Shown piece by piece: positions 44,384 to 52,405 of a stretch of 64,000 nt of DNA (positions are counted from its first letter, which is position 1; the number at the start of each line of letters is the position of its first letter). The stretch comes from Deltaproteobacteria bacterium UBA6106 (lineage in GTDB: Bacteria > Desulfobacterota > Syntrophorhabdia > Syntrophorhabdales > Syntrophorhabdaceae), in the NCBI GenBank assembly GCA_002428485.1, contig DIWM01000008.1, positions 10,834 to 74,833 on the forward strand, written 5' to 3'. The notes beneath the pieces are model-generated. The model saw nothing but the letters and a program-made list of their open reading frames with translations. It ran no database searches and was not told the DNA's origin. The translations under genes were made by a program, and so were the position numbers.

Positions 44384-44431
44384 TTTTACGGGCGGTACAT
44401 TTTACGGGCGGTACATTTTACGGGCGGTACA
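44384..44431 (+). repeat. Perfect 16-bp tandem repeat, three copies
   Basis: TTTTACGGGCGGTACA occurs three times without change (44384-44399, 44400-44415, 44416-44431) between the kinase fragment and the response-regulator gene. There are no spacers, so this is not CRISPR. It may be a binding-site array or slippage product. Confidence 0.85.
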
Positions 44432-44499
44432 ATAGTGAGGGGCAGGTCGGGTGAGAATAAATGAATACCCCCTTACTATGACAACAAGGTTATTGTTTT

Positions 44500-44913
44500 T
44501 TAATTGGAATACCGAATCGAATGGCACCTTGCTTTTTCGGTAGGGCAATATTGCTCGATCTTTTCTATCAGCTTTTCCAGTTTGGCCGGTTTGGCAATAA
44601 AATCTCTTCCGTCGAACTTCCCTTCACGCTTCGCAAGGTCATCTTTTTTGATCACAGCAGTAACGAAAACAAAGGGGATCGTTTTTGTTGACTCATCCTC
44701 AAGAAGGATCTCGGCAACCCGCTCGCCATCCATCTTTGGCATAGCGATATCGAGGAATATGAGGTCGGGTTTAAGCTGTTTCGCCAGCCTGATGCCTTCC
44801 ATACCTTTTGTGGCGGTGAAGACCTGGTATTTCCCCGTTCTTTCCAGATTCAGTTTTACAAAGAAGCAAAAGTCCTCTTCATCGTCAACGAGGAGAATCT
44901 TCTTTTTATCCAT
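44500..44913 (-). CDS. Single-domain response regulator
   Basis: A 137-residue receiver domain: KILLVDDEEDFCFFVKLNL (acidic DD), LIFLDIAMPKMDGERVA (phospho-Asp), PFVFVTAV, and DFIAKPA (Lys). No output domain, as in CheY/Spo0F-type relays. The ATG at 44913 follows AAGGAGG at 9 nt. Nearly identical at the DNA level to the receiver part of the next gene upstream, so a recent duplication. Its divergent last residues (CPTEKARCHSIRYSN) are unlike the sister's. Confidence 0.88.
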   Translation of the reverse strand: MDKKKILLVDDEEDFCFFVKLNLERTGKYQVFTATKGMEGIRLAKQLKPDLIFLDIAMPKMDGERVAEILLEDESTKTIPFVFVTAVIKKDDLAKREGKFDGRDFIAKPAKLEKLIEKIEQYCPTEKARCHSIRYSN

Positions 44914-44927
44914 CGAGAGCGTCCTCC

Positions 44928-45824
44928 TTAAAAATACTGACATGAAATAGAAAGCGGCCAGTCATAAATCCCGGGTTTTACGTCTTCGGAAAGGAGGAAC
45001 CGATAGCTTAATTCGACGGTAACGGCACCGCGGTTATATGGCTGGTGCACAAAAACGCTTCCCGAAGTTACCCGGATATCGTTGGCGAATCCCTGTACCC
45101 GAACTTCCCTGAAAGGCCACACAATGCCCTGCAAGGTGAGCATGTAGCCGGCCGGATTGTTATTCATGACCTGGATGTGTGAGGCGCTTTGCATATCTAT
45201 ATAGCCTTTACGTATATCCTCATCGGCAATAATTATTTCACGCTCCTGATGGAGTATCTTAAGACTTGTCAGTGCCGGGATCCTTGCAGATACCATAACT
45301 TTTGTTCTCGTTGAACCGGCGTATGCTGTGTTCCGAATAGAAATTGATGCAAAAAAGAGCGTTGCCGCAAATAACGTCATGAGAAGCATATGCTGTGCTG
45401 GGGTGAAGTGCTCCAGCATGAATGGAACTGCAATGAGAGAGTAGTGATGATTTACTAACACCTGTTCGATCTTTTCGATAAGGTTCTCCGATATGACCGG
45501 CTTGGCAATAAAATCTCTTCCGCCGATCTCTCCTCCATGTCCCGCAAGCTCCTCTTTTTTCACCACTGCGCTGACGAAAACAACGGGGATCATTTTTGTT
45601 GACTCATCATTAAGAAGGATTTCCGCAACCCGCTGCCCACCCATCTTTGGCATAACGATATCGAGGAATATGAGGTCGGGTTTAAGCTGTTTCGCCAGCC
45701 TGATGCCTTCCATGCCGTTTGTTGCGGTGAAGACCTGGTATTTCCCCGTTCTTTCCAGATTCAGTTTGACAAAGAAGCAAAAGTCCTCTTCATCGTCAAC
45801 GAGCAGAATCTTCTTTTTATCCAT
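44928..45824 (-). CDS. Receiver domain fused to a secreted-type beta domain
   Basis: A 298-residue reading frame. Residues 1-121 form a receiver (KKILLVDDEEDF, LIFLDIVMPKMGG, RDFIAKPV). A linker with one strongly hydrophobic segment follows (MLLMTLFAATLFFASIS, about 145-161, then NTAYAG, like a signal-peptidase site). The rest (about 168-298) is a beta-rich domain ending LSYRFLLSEDVKPGIYDWPLSISCQYF, like a surface or pilin-type sandwich. It looks like a receiver gene joined in frame to a gene for an exported protein. The product could be a membrane-spanning regulator, or the second part might be read from an internal start (no ribosome site seen). The start overlaps the kinase stop by 8 nt. 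Confidence 0.75.
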   Translation of the reverse strand: MDKKKILLVDDEEDFCFFVKLNLERTGKYQVFTATNGMEGIRLAKQLKPDLIFLDIVMPKMGGQRVAEILLNDESTKMIPVVFVSAVVKKEELAGHGGEIGGRDFIAKPVISENLIEKIEQVLVNHHYSLIAVPFMLEHFTPAQHMLLMTLFAATLFFASISIRNTAYAGSTRTKVMVSARIPALTSLKILHQEREIIIADEDIRKGYIDMQSASHIQVMNNNPAGYMLTLQGIVWPFREVRVQGFANDIRVTSGSVFVHQPYNRGAVTVELSYRFLLSEDVKPGIYDWPLSISCQYF

Positions 45825-47046
45825 CGAGAGCGTCCCTATTTTCCAGTGGATTGCGTGGCAGGGCGATCTTTATGGCTGTGCCTGCCCCCTCTTTACTGTT
45901 GATAGCAATGCTGCCGTGATGACGGTCAATGATCCCTTTTGTGACCGACAGCCCGAGCCCTGTACCTCCGGAGTTCCTTTTTGTCGTGAAGAAGGGATCT
46001 AAAACATTTTTGATAATCTCTTCGGGTATACCCGTTCCGGTATCCGTTATTGCTACCTCGACGTATGGTTCTCCATCTTTGGCGAATCCCGTTGTGGTTG
46101 TGAGCGTGATGGTACCTCCGTCCTTCATCGCTTCGGCAGCATTGATGAACGTGTTGATGAAGACCTGCTTCATCTGGTTGGCGTCCACTCTTACTGAGGG
46201 GATGTGGTGGGAATAGTTCCTTATGACCTCTATGTTTTGCAGGTTCATCTGATGTTCGACCATTGCGAGGCTCTCCTCGATGAGAATGTTCATATCCTCC
46301 TCGCCGAAGGAAGGAGGCGCCTGCCGTGAAAAACTGAGAAGGTTCTGGATTACTATATCTGCCCGGATGGCCGACTTTTTTATCCTGTCGCAGGCATCGA
46401 TGAGCGCGCCGTTTTCGACCGACGACCGGACATATGCGATTCCCTGAAGGATGATGCTAAGAGGGTTTTTCAACTCATGGGCAATCCCGGCAGAGAGCTG
46501 TCCAAGGGACACCATCTTTTCTGACTGGATCAGCATTGCCTCTGACTTTTTGAGCTCCTCATATGCCTTGCTAAGCTGGTTGTTTTTGCTCTCAAGCTCG
46601 GAGAGGAGTATGCGGAGCTTCTCTTCTGCATGCTTGCGCTCGGTTATGTCGCGCCAGTGAACATGGGTTATTAATTTTCCATCAACAGGTACTACGGTAA
46701 GAGAAACCTGAACCCAGAAGTCTATGCCGTCAAAGGTCCGGTGCACCCATTCAAATTGATCCTTCGTTTCATTGTCCGCGTAATATATGGCCTTTTTTTC
46801 TTTCTCTTTGGAGAGCAGGCCATCGGGTTGTTTTTCCGGGGATATCTGGAATGGGCGGAGCCCTGCTATCCGATCTTTATCCTGACAGTGAAGGATTTCG
46901 AGGGCTGCCTTGTTGCAATCCATAAATTTCCCATGGTCCATGAGAAAGACGGGATCCATTGAATTTTCGAACAACAAACGGTACTTGGTCTCACTTTCCT
47001 GGAGGGTTTTTTTAATTTCTTCCAGTGTGGATTCTGGTTTTATCAT
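45817..47046 (-). CDS. PAS-domain histidine kinase
   Basis: A 409-residue soluble kinase. PAS domain about 18-140 (YRLLFENSMDPVFLMDHGKFMDCN, WRDITERKHAEEK), coiled coil, HisKA (MVSLGQLSAGIAHELKNPLSI), HATPase with FINAAEAMKDGG, ITDTGTGIPEE and GGTGLGLSVTKGI. The intact copy of the duplicated kinase in this cluster; its stop codon overlaps the start of the receiver-fusion gene (GATGGATAA), so kinase and receiver are translationally linked, a probable cognate pair. Signal unknown. Confidence 0.92.
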   Translation of the reverse strand: MIKPESTLEEIKKTLQESETKYRLLFENSMDPVFLMDHGKFMDCNKAALEILHCQDKDRIAGLRPFQISPEKQPDGLLSKEKEKKAIYYADNETKDQFEWVHRTFDGIDFWVQVSLTVVPVDGKLITHVHWRDITERKHAEEKLRILLSELESKNNQLSKAYEELKKSEAMLIQSEKMVSLGQLSAGIAHELKNPLSIILQGIAYVRSSVENGALIDACDRIKKSAIRADIVIQNLLSFSRQAPPSFGEEDMNILIEESLAMVEHQMNLQNIEVIRNYSHHIPSVRVDANQMKQVFINTFINAAEAMKDGGTITLTTTTGFAKDGEPYVEVAITDTGTGIPEEIIKNVLDPFFTTKRNSGGTGLGLSVTKGIIDRHHGSIAINSKEGAGTAIKIALPRNPLENRDALDG

Positions 47047-47236
47047 TCCATGGTGCCCCTTTTTGCCACGTCGCCCGAGTTGGTATTACTATCAAATATA
47101 ACAGAGAAATAAAATAATTCAAGACAATATACATTTAAATATATTGTAACAATGTGTACCGTGAGTGTAGGGTTTTTCTGGTTTTGATTGCGGATCAAAG
47201 GAAAAATGTTGGCTTTGTAAGTTGTTCGCGTCAGGG

Positions 47237-48595
47237 TCAGGCCTTTTCTTTTGAAAAAGATATGAGCATTACCGCAGCGGCAAAACAAAAGATACCCCCG
47301 GCAATAAAGGAGGCTCTAAAGCCGTCAATCGGCACCTTAAACTCAGAATAGATCGTTTCCATGACAGCGATACCCATTGCCATAGAGATGTTCATTACCG
47401 TATTGAATACGGCCGACACGCTTCCCCTGTTTTTATCTGAGGCAAAGCTCATTATGCAATGATTGATCGGTACGAAGAACATGCCATAGGAAACGGCAAG
47501 CATGACAAGATAAATAACGGCACCGGTGACCCCAGTGCCAAGATCAGCAACAAACACAAAGCTGGTAATTGAGCCAAGGAGCATCGCAAAAGCGGATATC
47601 TTTTTCGAGGGGAGCTTGTTGGTAAGGCGGCCGGCATACAAACCTATCGGGATGTAAACCACTGAAAATATCATCAATAGAAGACCTATTCGGGCAGGGC
47701 TTAATCCCTGCTGGGTAAGATAAAAAGGTAAAAGAAAATTCCCGCCGAAAAACAACAGAAATCCAAAGATGGTAGATAAAAGCACTATCGCAAATACGCG
47801 CGTGGTAAAAAGTGTCATATCCAGAAGAGAATCCTTGCGCTTTTTCTCCACGACGAAAAAGGCGACAAAAAAGAAAATGGAAAAAAGCTCGCTACCTAAA
47901 ATTAAAGGAGAGGTCCAGCCATGTTCACACCCCATATTCAACGAATAAACCAATAGAAATAAAGCAGCAGAAGACAGCACAAGCCCGGTAATGTCCAGCC
48001 TCTGTCCTGATCCTTTTTCAGGGCTTGCTGCGTCAGGGATCACTTTGTAACAAAATATCAATGCCATTATCCCCAGAGGAAAATTGATCAAGAATATCCA
48101 ATGCCAACTGGAACGAGCGATGATAAAGCCACCCGCTACCGGACCCAAAAGGACACCTATGGCTGCGGACGTCGTCATGATCGATAAGCCCCACCCGACC
48201 TTTTCCTTCGGTAAATACAGAAGAATGGCGGCATAAGCGCTCACCAGCATCATTGAACCACCAAGGCCCTGCACGCATCTGAAGACTATCAAAGACCAGA
48301 AATCAGGCGATATCCCGCACAGTAAAGAGGCTACGGTAAAAATAGCCATGCCGAGTAAAAAGATATTCTTCAGTCTGAATTGGCTGCAAAGCTTGCCGAA
48401 GAGCATCATCGCTGAAACCTGGGAAAGGACATAAGACAGGGCAATCCATGAAGCCTGGCTCACGCTCACCTTGAATGTATCAACAAAAGTAGGCATAGCG
48501 ATATTGACTATATAGGCGTCGAACCGCACAAAAAAGATACTTATAGCCAGGGCTGCAACAATAAAAACAGGGTTATTATTTCTGTAAAGGTCCAT
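47237..48595 (-). CDS. MFS drug-type exporter, DHA2 (14 TM)
   Basis: A 452-residue transporter of the EmrB/QacA type: YIVNIAMPTFVDTFKVSVSQASWIALSYVLSQVSAMMLFGKL (motif D1 and helix 2), LGPVAGGFIIARSSWHWIFLINFPLGI (motif C with G-P-x-x-G-G). About fourteen membrane helices are expected from this length and spacing. Drug or organic-anion efflux by proton antiport is typical. It lies 190 nt after (upstream of) the kinase on the same strand. A regulator for it could be the kinase pair, but nothing shows this. Confidence 0.9.
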   Translation of the reverse strand: MDLYRNNNPVFIVAALAISIFFVRFDAYIVNIAMPTFVDTFKVSVSQASWIALSYVLSQVSAMMLFGKLCSQFRLKNIFLLGMAIFTVASLLCGISPDFWSLIVFRCVQGLGGSMMLVSAYAAILLYLPKEKVGWGLSIMTTSAAIGVLLGPVAGGFIIARSSWHWIFLINFPLGIMALIFCYKVIPDAASPEKGSGQRLDITGLVLSSAALFLLVYSLNMGCEHGWTSPLILGSELFSIFFFVAFFVVEKKRKDSLLDMTLFTTRVFAIVLLSTIFGFLLFFGGNFLLPFYLTQQGLSPARIGLLLMIFSVVYIPIGLYAGRLTNKLPSKKISAFAMLLGSITSFVFVADLGTGVTGAVIYLVMLAVSYGMFFVPINHCIMSFASDKNRGSVSAVFNTVMNISMAMGIAVMETIYSEFKVPIDGFRASFIAGGIFCFAAAVMLISFSKEKA

Positions 48596-48675
48596 TTTTC
48601 ACTGTGCCAAAATGTATCAATAATCGATTAATGTCAAAATAAGCGGCGACTGCATGATGTCCGCCGTCTGATTGC

Positions 48676-49566
48676 CTAATGTGGATTCTCGTCCCCAACC
48701 TTTATCAGAACATGGTCTCCCCAGTTGTCTGTTACCGTGTCTTTGATGTATAAAAGTTTTTTTATTTTTATGCCTGCCGAGACGATAATAATAACGATCA
48801 GAAGCATTATGAGTCCGCAGAGAAACGCGAGCAGATAGAGCTTCTGTGGCAGATAATTCACGGTTATATTGATGTATCCGGCCCAGAGTGTAATGATTGC
48901 CATGAGAATTCCGGGTACAAGGGTTATCCATATATATCTTTTTCTGCCAAGCCGCACAAGCATTGTGCTTACAATGATCAGAGCGCACGCGGCAAGGAGC
49001 TGGTTGCTTATCCCGAACAACGGCCAGATGGTTGATATCGATCCGGTATAAAGCAGATATCCCCACATGAACGTGAAGGCCAATCCGGTAATGATCATTC
49101 CCGGGAGCCAGTTGTGGTCATTAAATCTCGGAAACACCTTTCCCGTCATTTCCTGCAGGAGAAACCTGCCGGCCGTTCTTCCGATCTCATTTCTGGCTAT
49201 ATTGGCGAGACTTTCGCCTCTATGACGCACGGATGCGAAGAGGACAACCACATCATGGACAGCGCCTCCCGGTACCGCGCCTATCAGGATCCAGAGCGCG
49301 CCGGGCAGGAAACCGAATTGGGCTGCGAGAGCAGGCCCCGTCAGCGGGCCTGCCCCTGCTATCGCTGCAAAATGGTGTCCAAAAAGAACATAACGGTTTG
49401 TTTTGTGGTAATCCAGGCCGTCAGCCATGCTGTCGGAGGGCAGCCTCCGCGACGAATTCACCCGTAAGACTTTTGTTGATATAAATAAACCATAAAACCT
49501 GTAAGCTATTGCAAAAACACACAGGGCCGCAAATACAAGTACGGCCGAATTGAGTCCTTCCAGCAT
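48676..49566 (-). pseudogene. CstA-like carbon starvation protein with internal deletion
   Basis: A 296-residue frame from the ATG at 49566 (GGAAGG upstream; 49584 is possible). The N-terminal part fits CstA peptide/pyruvate transporters (AYRFYGLFIS, DGLDYHKTNRYVLFGHHFAAIAGAGPLTGP, VHDVVVLF). At about residue 130 (IGRTAG) it jumps to RFLLQEMTGKV, then FMWGYLLYTGSISTIWPLFGISNQLLAA, which lies near the C-terminus of full CstA (roughly 550-700 residues). About 300 or more central residues are therefore missing, in frame. Membrane helices and the conserved ends remain, but transport is probably lost. An assembly artefact is possible. Confidence 0.75.
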
Positions 49567-49834
49567 GGATTTGCCTTCCGGCATGCAATACGAATAACAT
49601 AAGAAAAATCAAACTATCAACAAGAACATTTAAAAATAGGTAGAGTAATATTCATTTTATCGACAATCTTCTTGCTATTGTTACTGTATAGCTTATCGAA
49701 GAAGGAGCCATGTGGAAGCGCAGGGCAAGATCGGTAACAGAAATGCCGAGATAGTGTCGTCCCCTTTGTCCCCTCGATTTGTACGTGGAATTGAGGAAAT
49801 CGTGCCTGTGTGGTATGGTATAGAGGAAAGCGGC

Positions 49835-50029
49835 ATGGACGGAACAATACGATCTAACATTCAACGGGGAATTAAAGTGTCAATTGTCCTGAAAAAGGAT
49901 CAGCGGACAGGCGTGCTGACGAATGGGACGGTAAAGGATATTCTTACCGCATCGCCACAGCATCCGCATGGAATAAAAGTCCGTCTGGAAAGCGGAGAAA
50001 TAGGCCGGGTAAAGAAAATACTTTTCTAG
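49835..50029 (+). CDS. YwbE-family protein
   Basis: A 64-residue beta-rich protein matching YwbE of Bacillus (DUF2196): IRSNIQRGIKVSIVLKKDQRTGVLTNGTVKDILTASPQHPHGIKVRLESGEIGRVKKI. Length and pattern agree with the family, whose function is unknown. The ATG at 49835 follows AGAGGAAAG; the frame is open to 49712, but that part has no family match. Divergent from the cstA remnant. Confidence 0.88.
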   Translation: MDGTIRSNIQRGIKVSIVLKKDQRTGVLTNGTVKDILTASPQHPHGIKVRLESGEIGRVKKILF

Positions 50030-50142
50030 TCGAAAAGTCAGGGGAAATGACCAGAAGGGTTATAGTAGGCAGTCCCTGCTAAAATATTTCAAGATCCCTG
50101 CCGGTTTGTCCGGAGCAAAATAAAGGAGAGGAGTCCGTATCC

Positions 50143-50334
50143 ATGGAAGAAATCAAAACCAAAGAGGAGCGCTACAACGAGGTTTGTATTGCGCATAGGT
50201 CACTCGACGAAAAGTTGAAGAGGTTCTACGAAAAAACCCACCTTTCCGATGATGAAGAAATGGAGATGAAACTGCTCAAAAAGAAAAAACTTTATCTTAA
50301 GGACATGATGGAAAAGATCCAACAAGAGCCATAA
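50143..50334 (+). CDS. YdcH-family (DUF465) small protein
   Basis: A 63-residue coiled-coil protein: RYNEVCIAHRSLDEKLKRFYEKTHLSDDEEMEMKLLKKKKLYLKDMMEKI. The helix-turn-helix with H-x-x-L-(D/E) and the L-K-K-x-K-L-x-L-K-D ending are DUF465 hallmarks. Function unknown. GGAGAGGAG lies ahead of the ATG at 50143. Confidence 0.85.
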   Translation: MEEIKTKEERYNEVCIAHRSLDEKLKRFYEKTHLSDDEEMEMKLLKKKKLYLKDMMEKIQQEP

Positions 50335-50390
50335 GAAACGCTGTGCGGCCAGACCCTGACGGCCCCTCGATAGTGCAGATAGGGGCAGAT

Positions 50391-50503
50391 AGGGGGGGCG
50401 TAGTTGACTTTGTTGACTAACATGCTGCCGGCGTGCTTCATCAAGCAATGCGCTGAGGTGATGTTGCGTCAAGTCACGTTAGTCAACTATGCCCCTAATG
50501 CCC
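50391..50503. mobile_element. REP/MITE-like palindromic element, copy A
   Basis: About 113 bp: AGGGGGGGCGTAGTTGACT on the left and AGTCAACTATGCCCCT on the right are inverted ends; a second internal inverted pair, GTTGACTAAC and GTTAGTCAAC, lies inside. Nearly identical to copy B (52592-52715) for over 100 bp. It encodes no protein. It is the left part of the 487-nt gap 50335-50821, which also holds a transposase remnant; no other gene seen there. Confidence 0.75.
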
Positions 50504-50504
50504 A

Positions 50505-50640
50505 TAGGATGTCCCCAACGCCCATTAACAGATGGTCTTCGGGGATCATATCATCCAGCTTCACGTAGTAGAACATCGGTTCGTCTCTTCTTTTCTCTCC
50601 GAGCAATAGCGCCTCCAGCCTTGTAATGTCAGTGTTTATT
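50505..50640 (-). pseudogene. Transposase N-terminal fragment (IS1182/IS4-like)
   Basis: Read on the minus strand, an open stretch encodes LLLGEKRRDEPMFYYVKLDD then MIPEDHLL, matching the start of many DDE transposases (D-E-x-M-F-x-Y-V-x-L-(D/E)-D-x-(I/V)-P-x-D-H-x-L). After HLL it changes to non-homologous sequence next to REP copy A. No start codon with a ribosome site and no catalytic domain. An insertion-sequence relic. Confidence 0.55.
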
Positions 50641-50821
50641 CTATCATGGTGAGGACGGGAAAGGCAGGAGAATCAACGGGAAGAGGGAGAGTTTTTCAAC
50701 GGGCTGTCAAGGGCTGATCCTTTTCCTTCCTTCTATGATCAAAAAATGTATTGAAAACTACGTTTGATTATTGAAAAATACAGACAAGAGGTTATCAAAA
50801 AAAAGGAGGTTCTTAACGTCA

Positions 50822-51316
50822 ATGACAGGACTGCTCCCTGGCTATAAGAAGTGCTTCTTTTGCGGACCGGCAACCGGCGGGCTTGCCCTTGAGCTCCAGC
50901 ATGCGGATGGAACCGTATTCTGTGAATTTACTGCAGATCAGAAATATCAGGGCTACGATGGGGTGATACACGGAGGCATTGTCGCAGGGATCCTTGACGA
51001 GGTTATGTGGTGGGCGCTGTTCATGGACACGAAGCTCATAACGGCAACTTCCAAGATCGAGGTCGAGTTCAGAAGGCCGATCATTTGCAAAGAGGCGTAT
51101 CGTGCGAAGGGACAGGTGCTTCGTTCGGTTCACGGCACATACAATGTCTCAGGGCTCATAGAGGATGCATCCGGACGTGCCTGTGCAAAGGCGCATGGCT
51201 TTTACCGCAAAACAAAGGGGTTCACCGTAGAGGATATTATCAGGCACCTTGATTTTAGAGGCGTCTCTCCGGAGGTACGCGCTCTCTTTCAGTTAACGGA
51301 AAAAGAACACCCATAA
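50822..51316 (+). CDS. PaaI-type hotdog thioesterase
   Basis: A 164-residue protein of the hotdog acyl-CoA thioesterase group: DGVIHGGIVAGILDEVMWWAL (H-G-G-x-x-x-x-x-x-D/E active region), VEFRRPIICKEAYRAKGQVL, ARACAKAHGFYRK. It hydrolyses acyl-CoA, possibly aromatic acyl-CoA. The ATG at 50822 has AAAAGGAGGT 12 nt upstream (a little far); a TTG at 50771 also opens the frame. It is followed by the NifU-like candidate selenoprotein, 154 nt downstream. Confidence 0.85.
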   Translation: MTGLLPGYKKCFFCGPATGGLALELQHADGTVFCEFTADQKYQGYDGVIHGGIVAGILDEVMWWALFMDTKLITATSKIEVEFRRPIICKEAYRAKGQVLRSVHGTYNVSGLIEDASGRACAKAHGFYRKTKGFTVEDIIRHLDFRGVSPEVRALFQLTEKEHP

Positions 51317-51470
51317 AGGCCGTAAAGGCTATGAGAGAAGGTCCCGGAGGCCAAATCACCCGATGCGTGTGTTCCCGCGGGCGGTGATGTGGCAGAAGGC
51401 GCCGGGGCATTCTATCTGAGAACGGGAGGCAATCGGTAAATGCCCAGGCTATCGTTCGAGGAGGCATCAC

Positions 51471-51731
51471 GTGGAACTAAGGCAAAGGGTTGAAGAGGAG
51501 ATCGATCATTTGAACCCCCGGCTGGAAGAACTGGCCGAGGGAGAGGTCGAAGTGATTTCTGTCGACGAAAGGACAGGCACAGTCACGCTGCGAATCTTTG
51601 GCGGCCGGCTTCACTGATGCGGGCACAATGCCCTCAGTCTGTGGGCTGAAAAGCTATTGAAAGAGGCGGTCCCGGAAGTCCGCGAGGTGAACACGGTTGA
51701 CTATGCCGAGGAGACCTGTCCGAAGGCTTAG
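51471..51731 (+). CDS. NifU-like candidate selenoprotein (in-frame TGA at codon 49)
   Basis: A GTG start at 51471, with GAGGAGG 6 nt before, opens a frame of 48 codons (ELRQRVEEEIDHLNPRLEEL, then VEVISVDERTGTVTLRIFGG). It meets TGA at 51615-51617 (codon 49) and continues without a break for 37 more codons (CGHNALSLWAEKLLKEAVPEVREV...) to TAG at 51731. The two parts together have the NifU C-terminal-domain outline: helix, D/E-V-x-V-x-x-V, V-T-L-R-I, then Cys region, then L-K-E-A-V-P-E-V. The TGA stands immediately before Cys, near where NifU has its C-x2-C cluster site, so it probably encodes selenocysteine (86 residues in all). Without Sec, it would be a broken gene. Confidence 0.65.
51615..51646 (+). 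promoter_or_regulatory. Candidate SECIS hairpin after in-frame UGA
   Basis: The UGA at 51615-51617 is followed, after 12 nt, by a 17-nt hairpin at 51630-51646: four G-C pairs (GCCC/GGGC), a U-U mismatch, pairs C-G and A-U, and loop GUC. The E. coli fdhF SECIS has an 11-nt gap and a 17-nt hairpin with a bulged U and a GGUC loop. Agreement in distance, size, mismatch and GU in the loop supports a SelB-binding element. Confidence 0.55.
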
Positions 51732-51747
51732 GCGTTTCATAAACCAT

Positions 51748-51870
51748 GAGGGACATGGTTGACTATCTTGACTTATCACTATTTCCCCCACAGTCAACTC
51801 TCTTCTTCTTTTGCATACCGGTAATAGAAAAGTTAGTCACGTTAGTCAACTATGTCCCCAATGCCCTTCC
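51748..51870. mobile_element. REP/MITE-like element, copy C (diverged)
   Basis: Left end GAGGGACATGGTTGACTATC and right end GTTAGTCAACTATGTCCCCA are related to copies A and B, but the interior differs (T/C-rich with CAGTCAACTC). The right 35 bp including the flank AATGCCCTTCC is the same as copy B. Confidence 0.6.
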
Positions 51871-51883
51871 TTTTAAGATGTAA

Positions 51884-51920
51884 TTGCCAAGATACGAAAA
51901 AGAAGATATAATAATATTAT
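51884..51920 (+). promoter_or_regulatory. Promoter and possible operator of toxin-antitoxin operon
   Basis: TTGCCA (51884-51889), 17-nt spacer, TATAAT (51907-51912). The palindrome ATAATATTAT at 51911-51920 overlaps the -10, a usual place for antitoxin autorepression. AAGGAGATATTCA then leads to the antitoxin ATG. Confidence 0.65.
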
Positions 51921-51942
51921 CTAAACGATAAGGAGATATTCA

Positions 51943-52152
51943 ATGGCAAAGAGCATCATGAAGGTTAAACCACAGGTGATAATGAAAGACGGCAGACCAA
52001 GCGCCGTAATCATTGAAATCAACGACTACCGGGAATTACTTGAGAAGCTCGAAGATAAAGAAGATCTTGCAGACCTTAAAAAAATACGCATGGGTGGTAT
52101 GCAGGTAAGGAAATTCAAAGATTACCTGGCGGAACGCGATAATGCCCTATGA
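51943..52152 (+). CDS. Antitoxin, Phd/YefM-RelB type
   Basis: A 69-residue protein: MKVKPQVIMKDGRPSAVIIEINDYRELLEKLEDKEDLADL is the Phd/YefM DNA-binding and dimerisation fold (V-x-x-D-G-(R/K)-P-x-A-V-I-(I/L)-x-x-x-(D/E)-(Y/W)); the C-terminal part (KFKDYLAERD) would wrap the toxin. It neutralises the toxin and represses its operon. Its stop overlaps the toxin start by 11 nt. Confidence 0.9.
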   Translation: MAKSIMKVKPQVIMKDGRPSAVIIEINDYRELLEKLEDKEDLADLKKIRMGGMQVRKFKDYLAERDNAL

Positions 52153-52405
52153 ACTTTATGTAGAACGACACGCAGAAAAAGACCTAAATAAACTCTCGCG
52201 AACATTATTTTCACAGATTACGGCGAAGATCAAAGAACTTCCTTTAAACCCTCACCCACGAGAAAGCAGAAAAATAAAAGGCTCAAAAAAGGACTGGAGA
52301 CTGCGCATCGGCGATTATCGTGTCCTTTACGAGATTGACAATGCAACAAAAAAAGTAACAATCATGCGTGTCAAGCATCGCCGTGAAGTATACCGTGGCC
52401 TATAA
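52142..52405 (+). CDS. Toxin, RelE/ParE superfamily
   Basis: An 87-residue basic protein: YELYVERHAEKDLNKLSRTLFSQITAKIKEL, then RKIKGSKKDWRLRIGDYRVLYEIDNATKKVTIMRVKHRREVYR. The R-x-G-x-Y-R-V-(L/I)-Y core and the C-terminal H-R-x-x-(V/A)-Y define RelE mRNA interferases, which cleave ribosome-bound mRNA under stress. Encoded directly after, and overlapping, its antitoxin. Probably maintained with the mobile or repeat-rich region. Confidence 0.92.
   Translation: MPYELYVERHAEKDLNKLSRTLFSQITAKIKELPLNPHPRESRKIKGSKKDWRLRIGDYRVLYEIDNATKKVTIMRVKHRREVYRGL

Noticed and set aside
44384..44431. CRISPR array
   Set aside because: The 16-bp units are directly adjacent without spacers, and no cas gene is nearby.
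51471..51614. The first part of the NifU-like frame as a complete 48-residue gene, or as a plain nonsense pseudogene
   Set aside because: The frame after the TGA continues the family pattern with no frameshift and with a Cys next to the TGA; a decayed gene would be expected to carry other damage. Not excluded, and listed as the main alternative.
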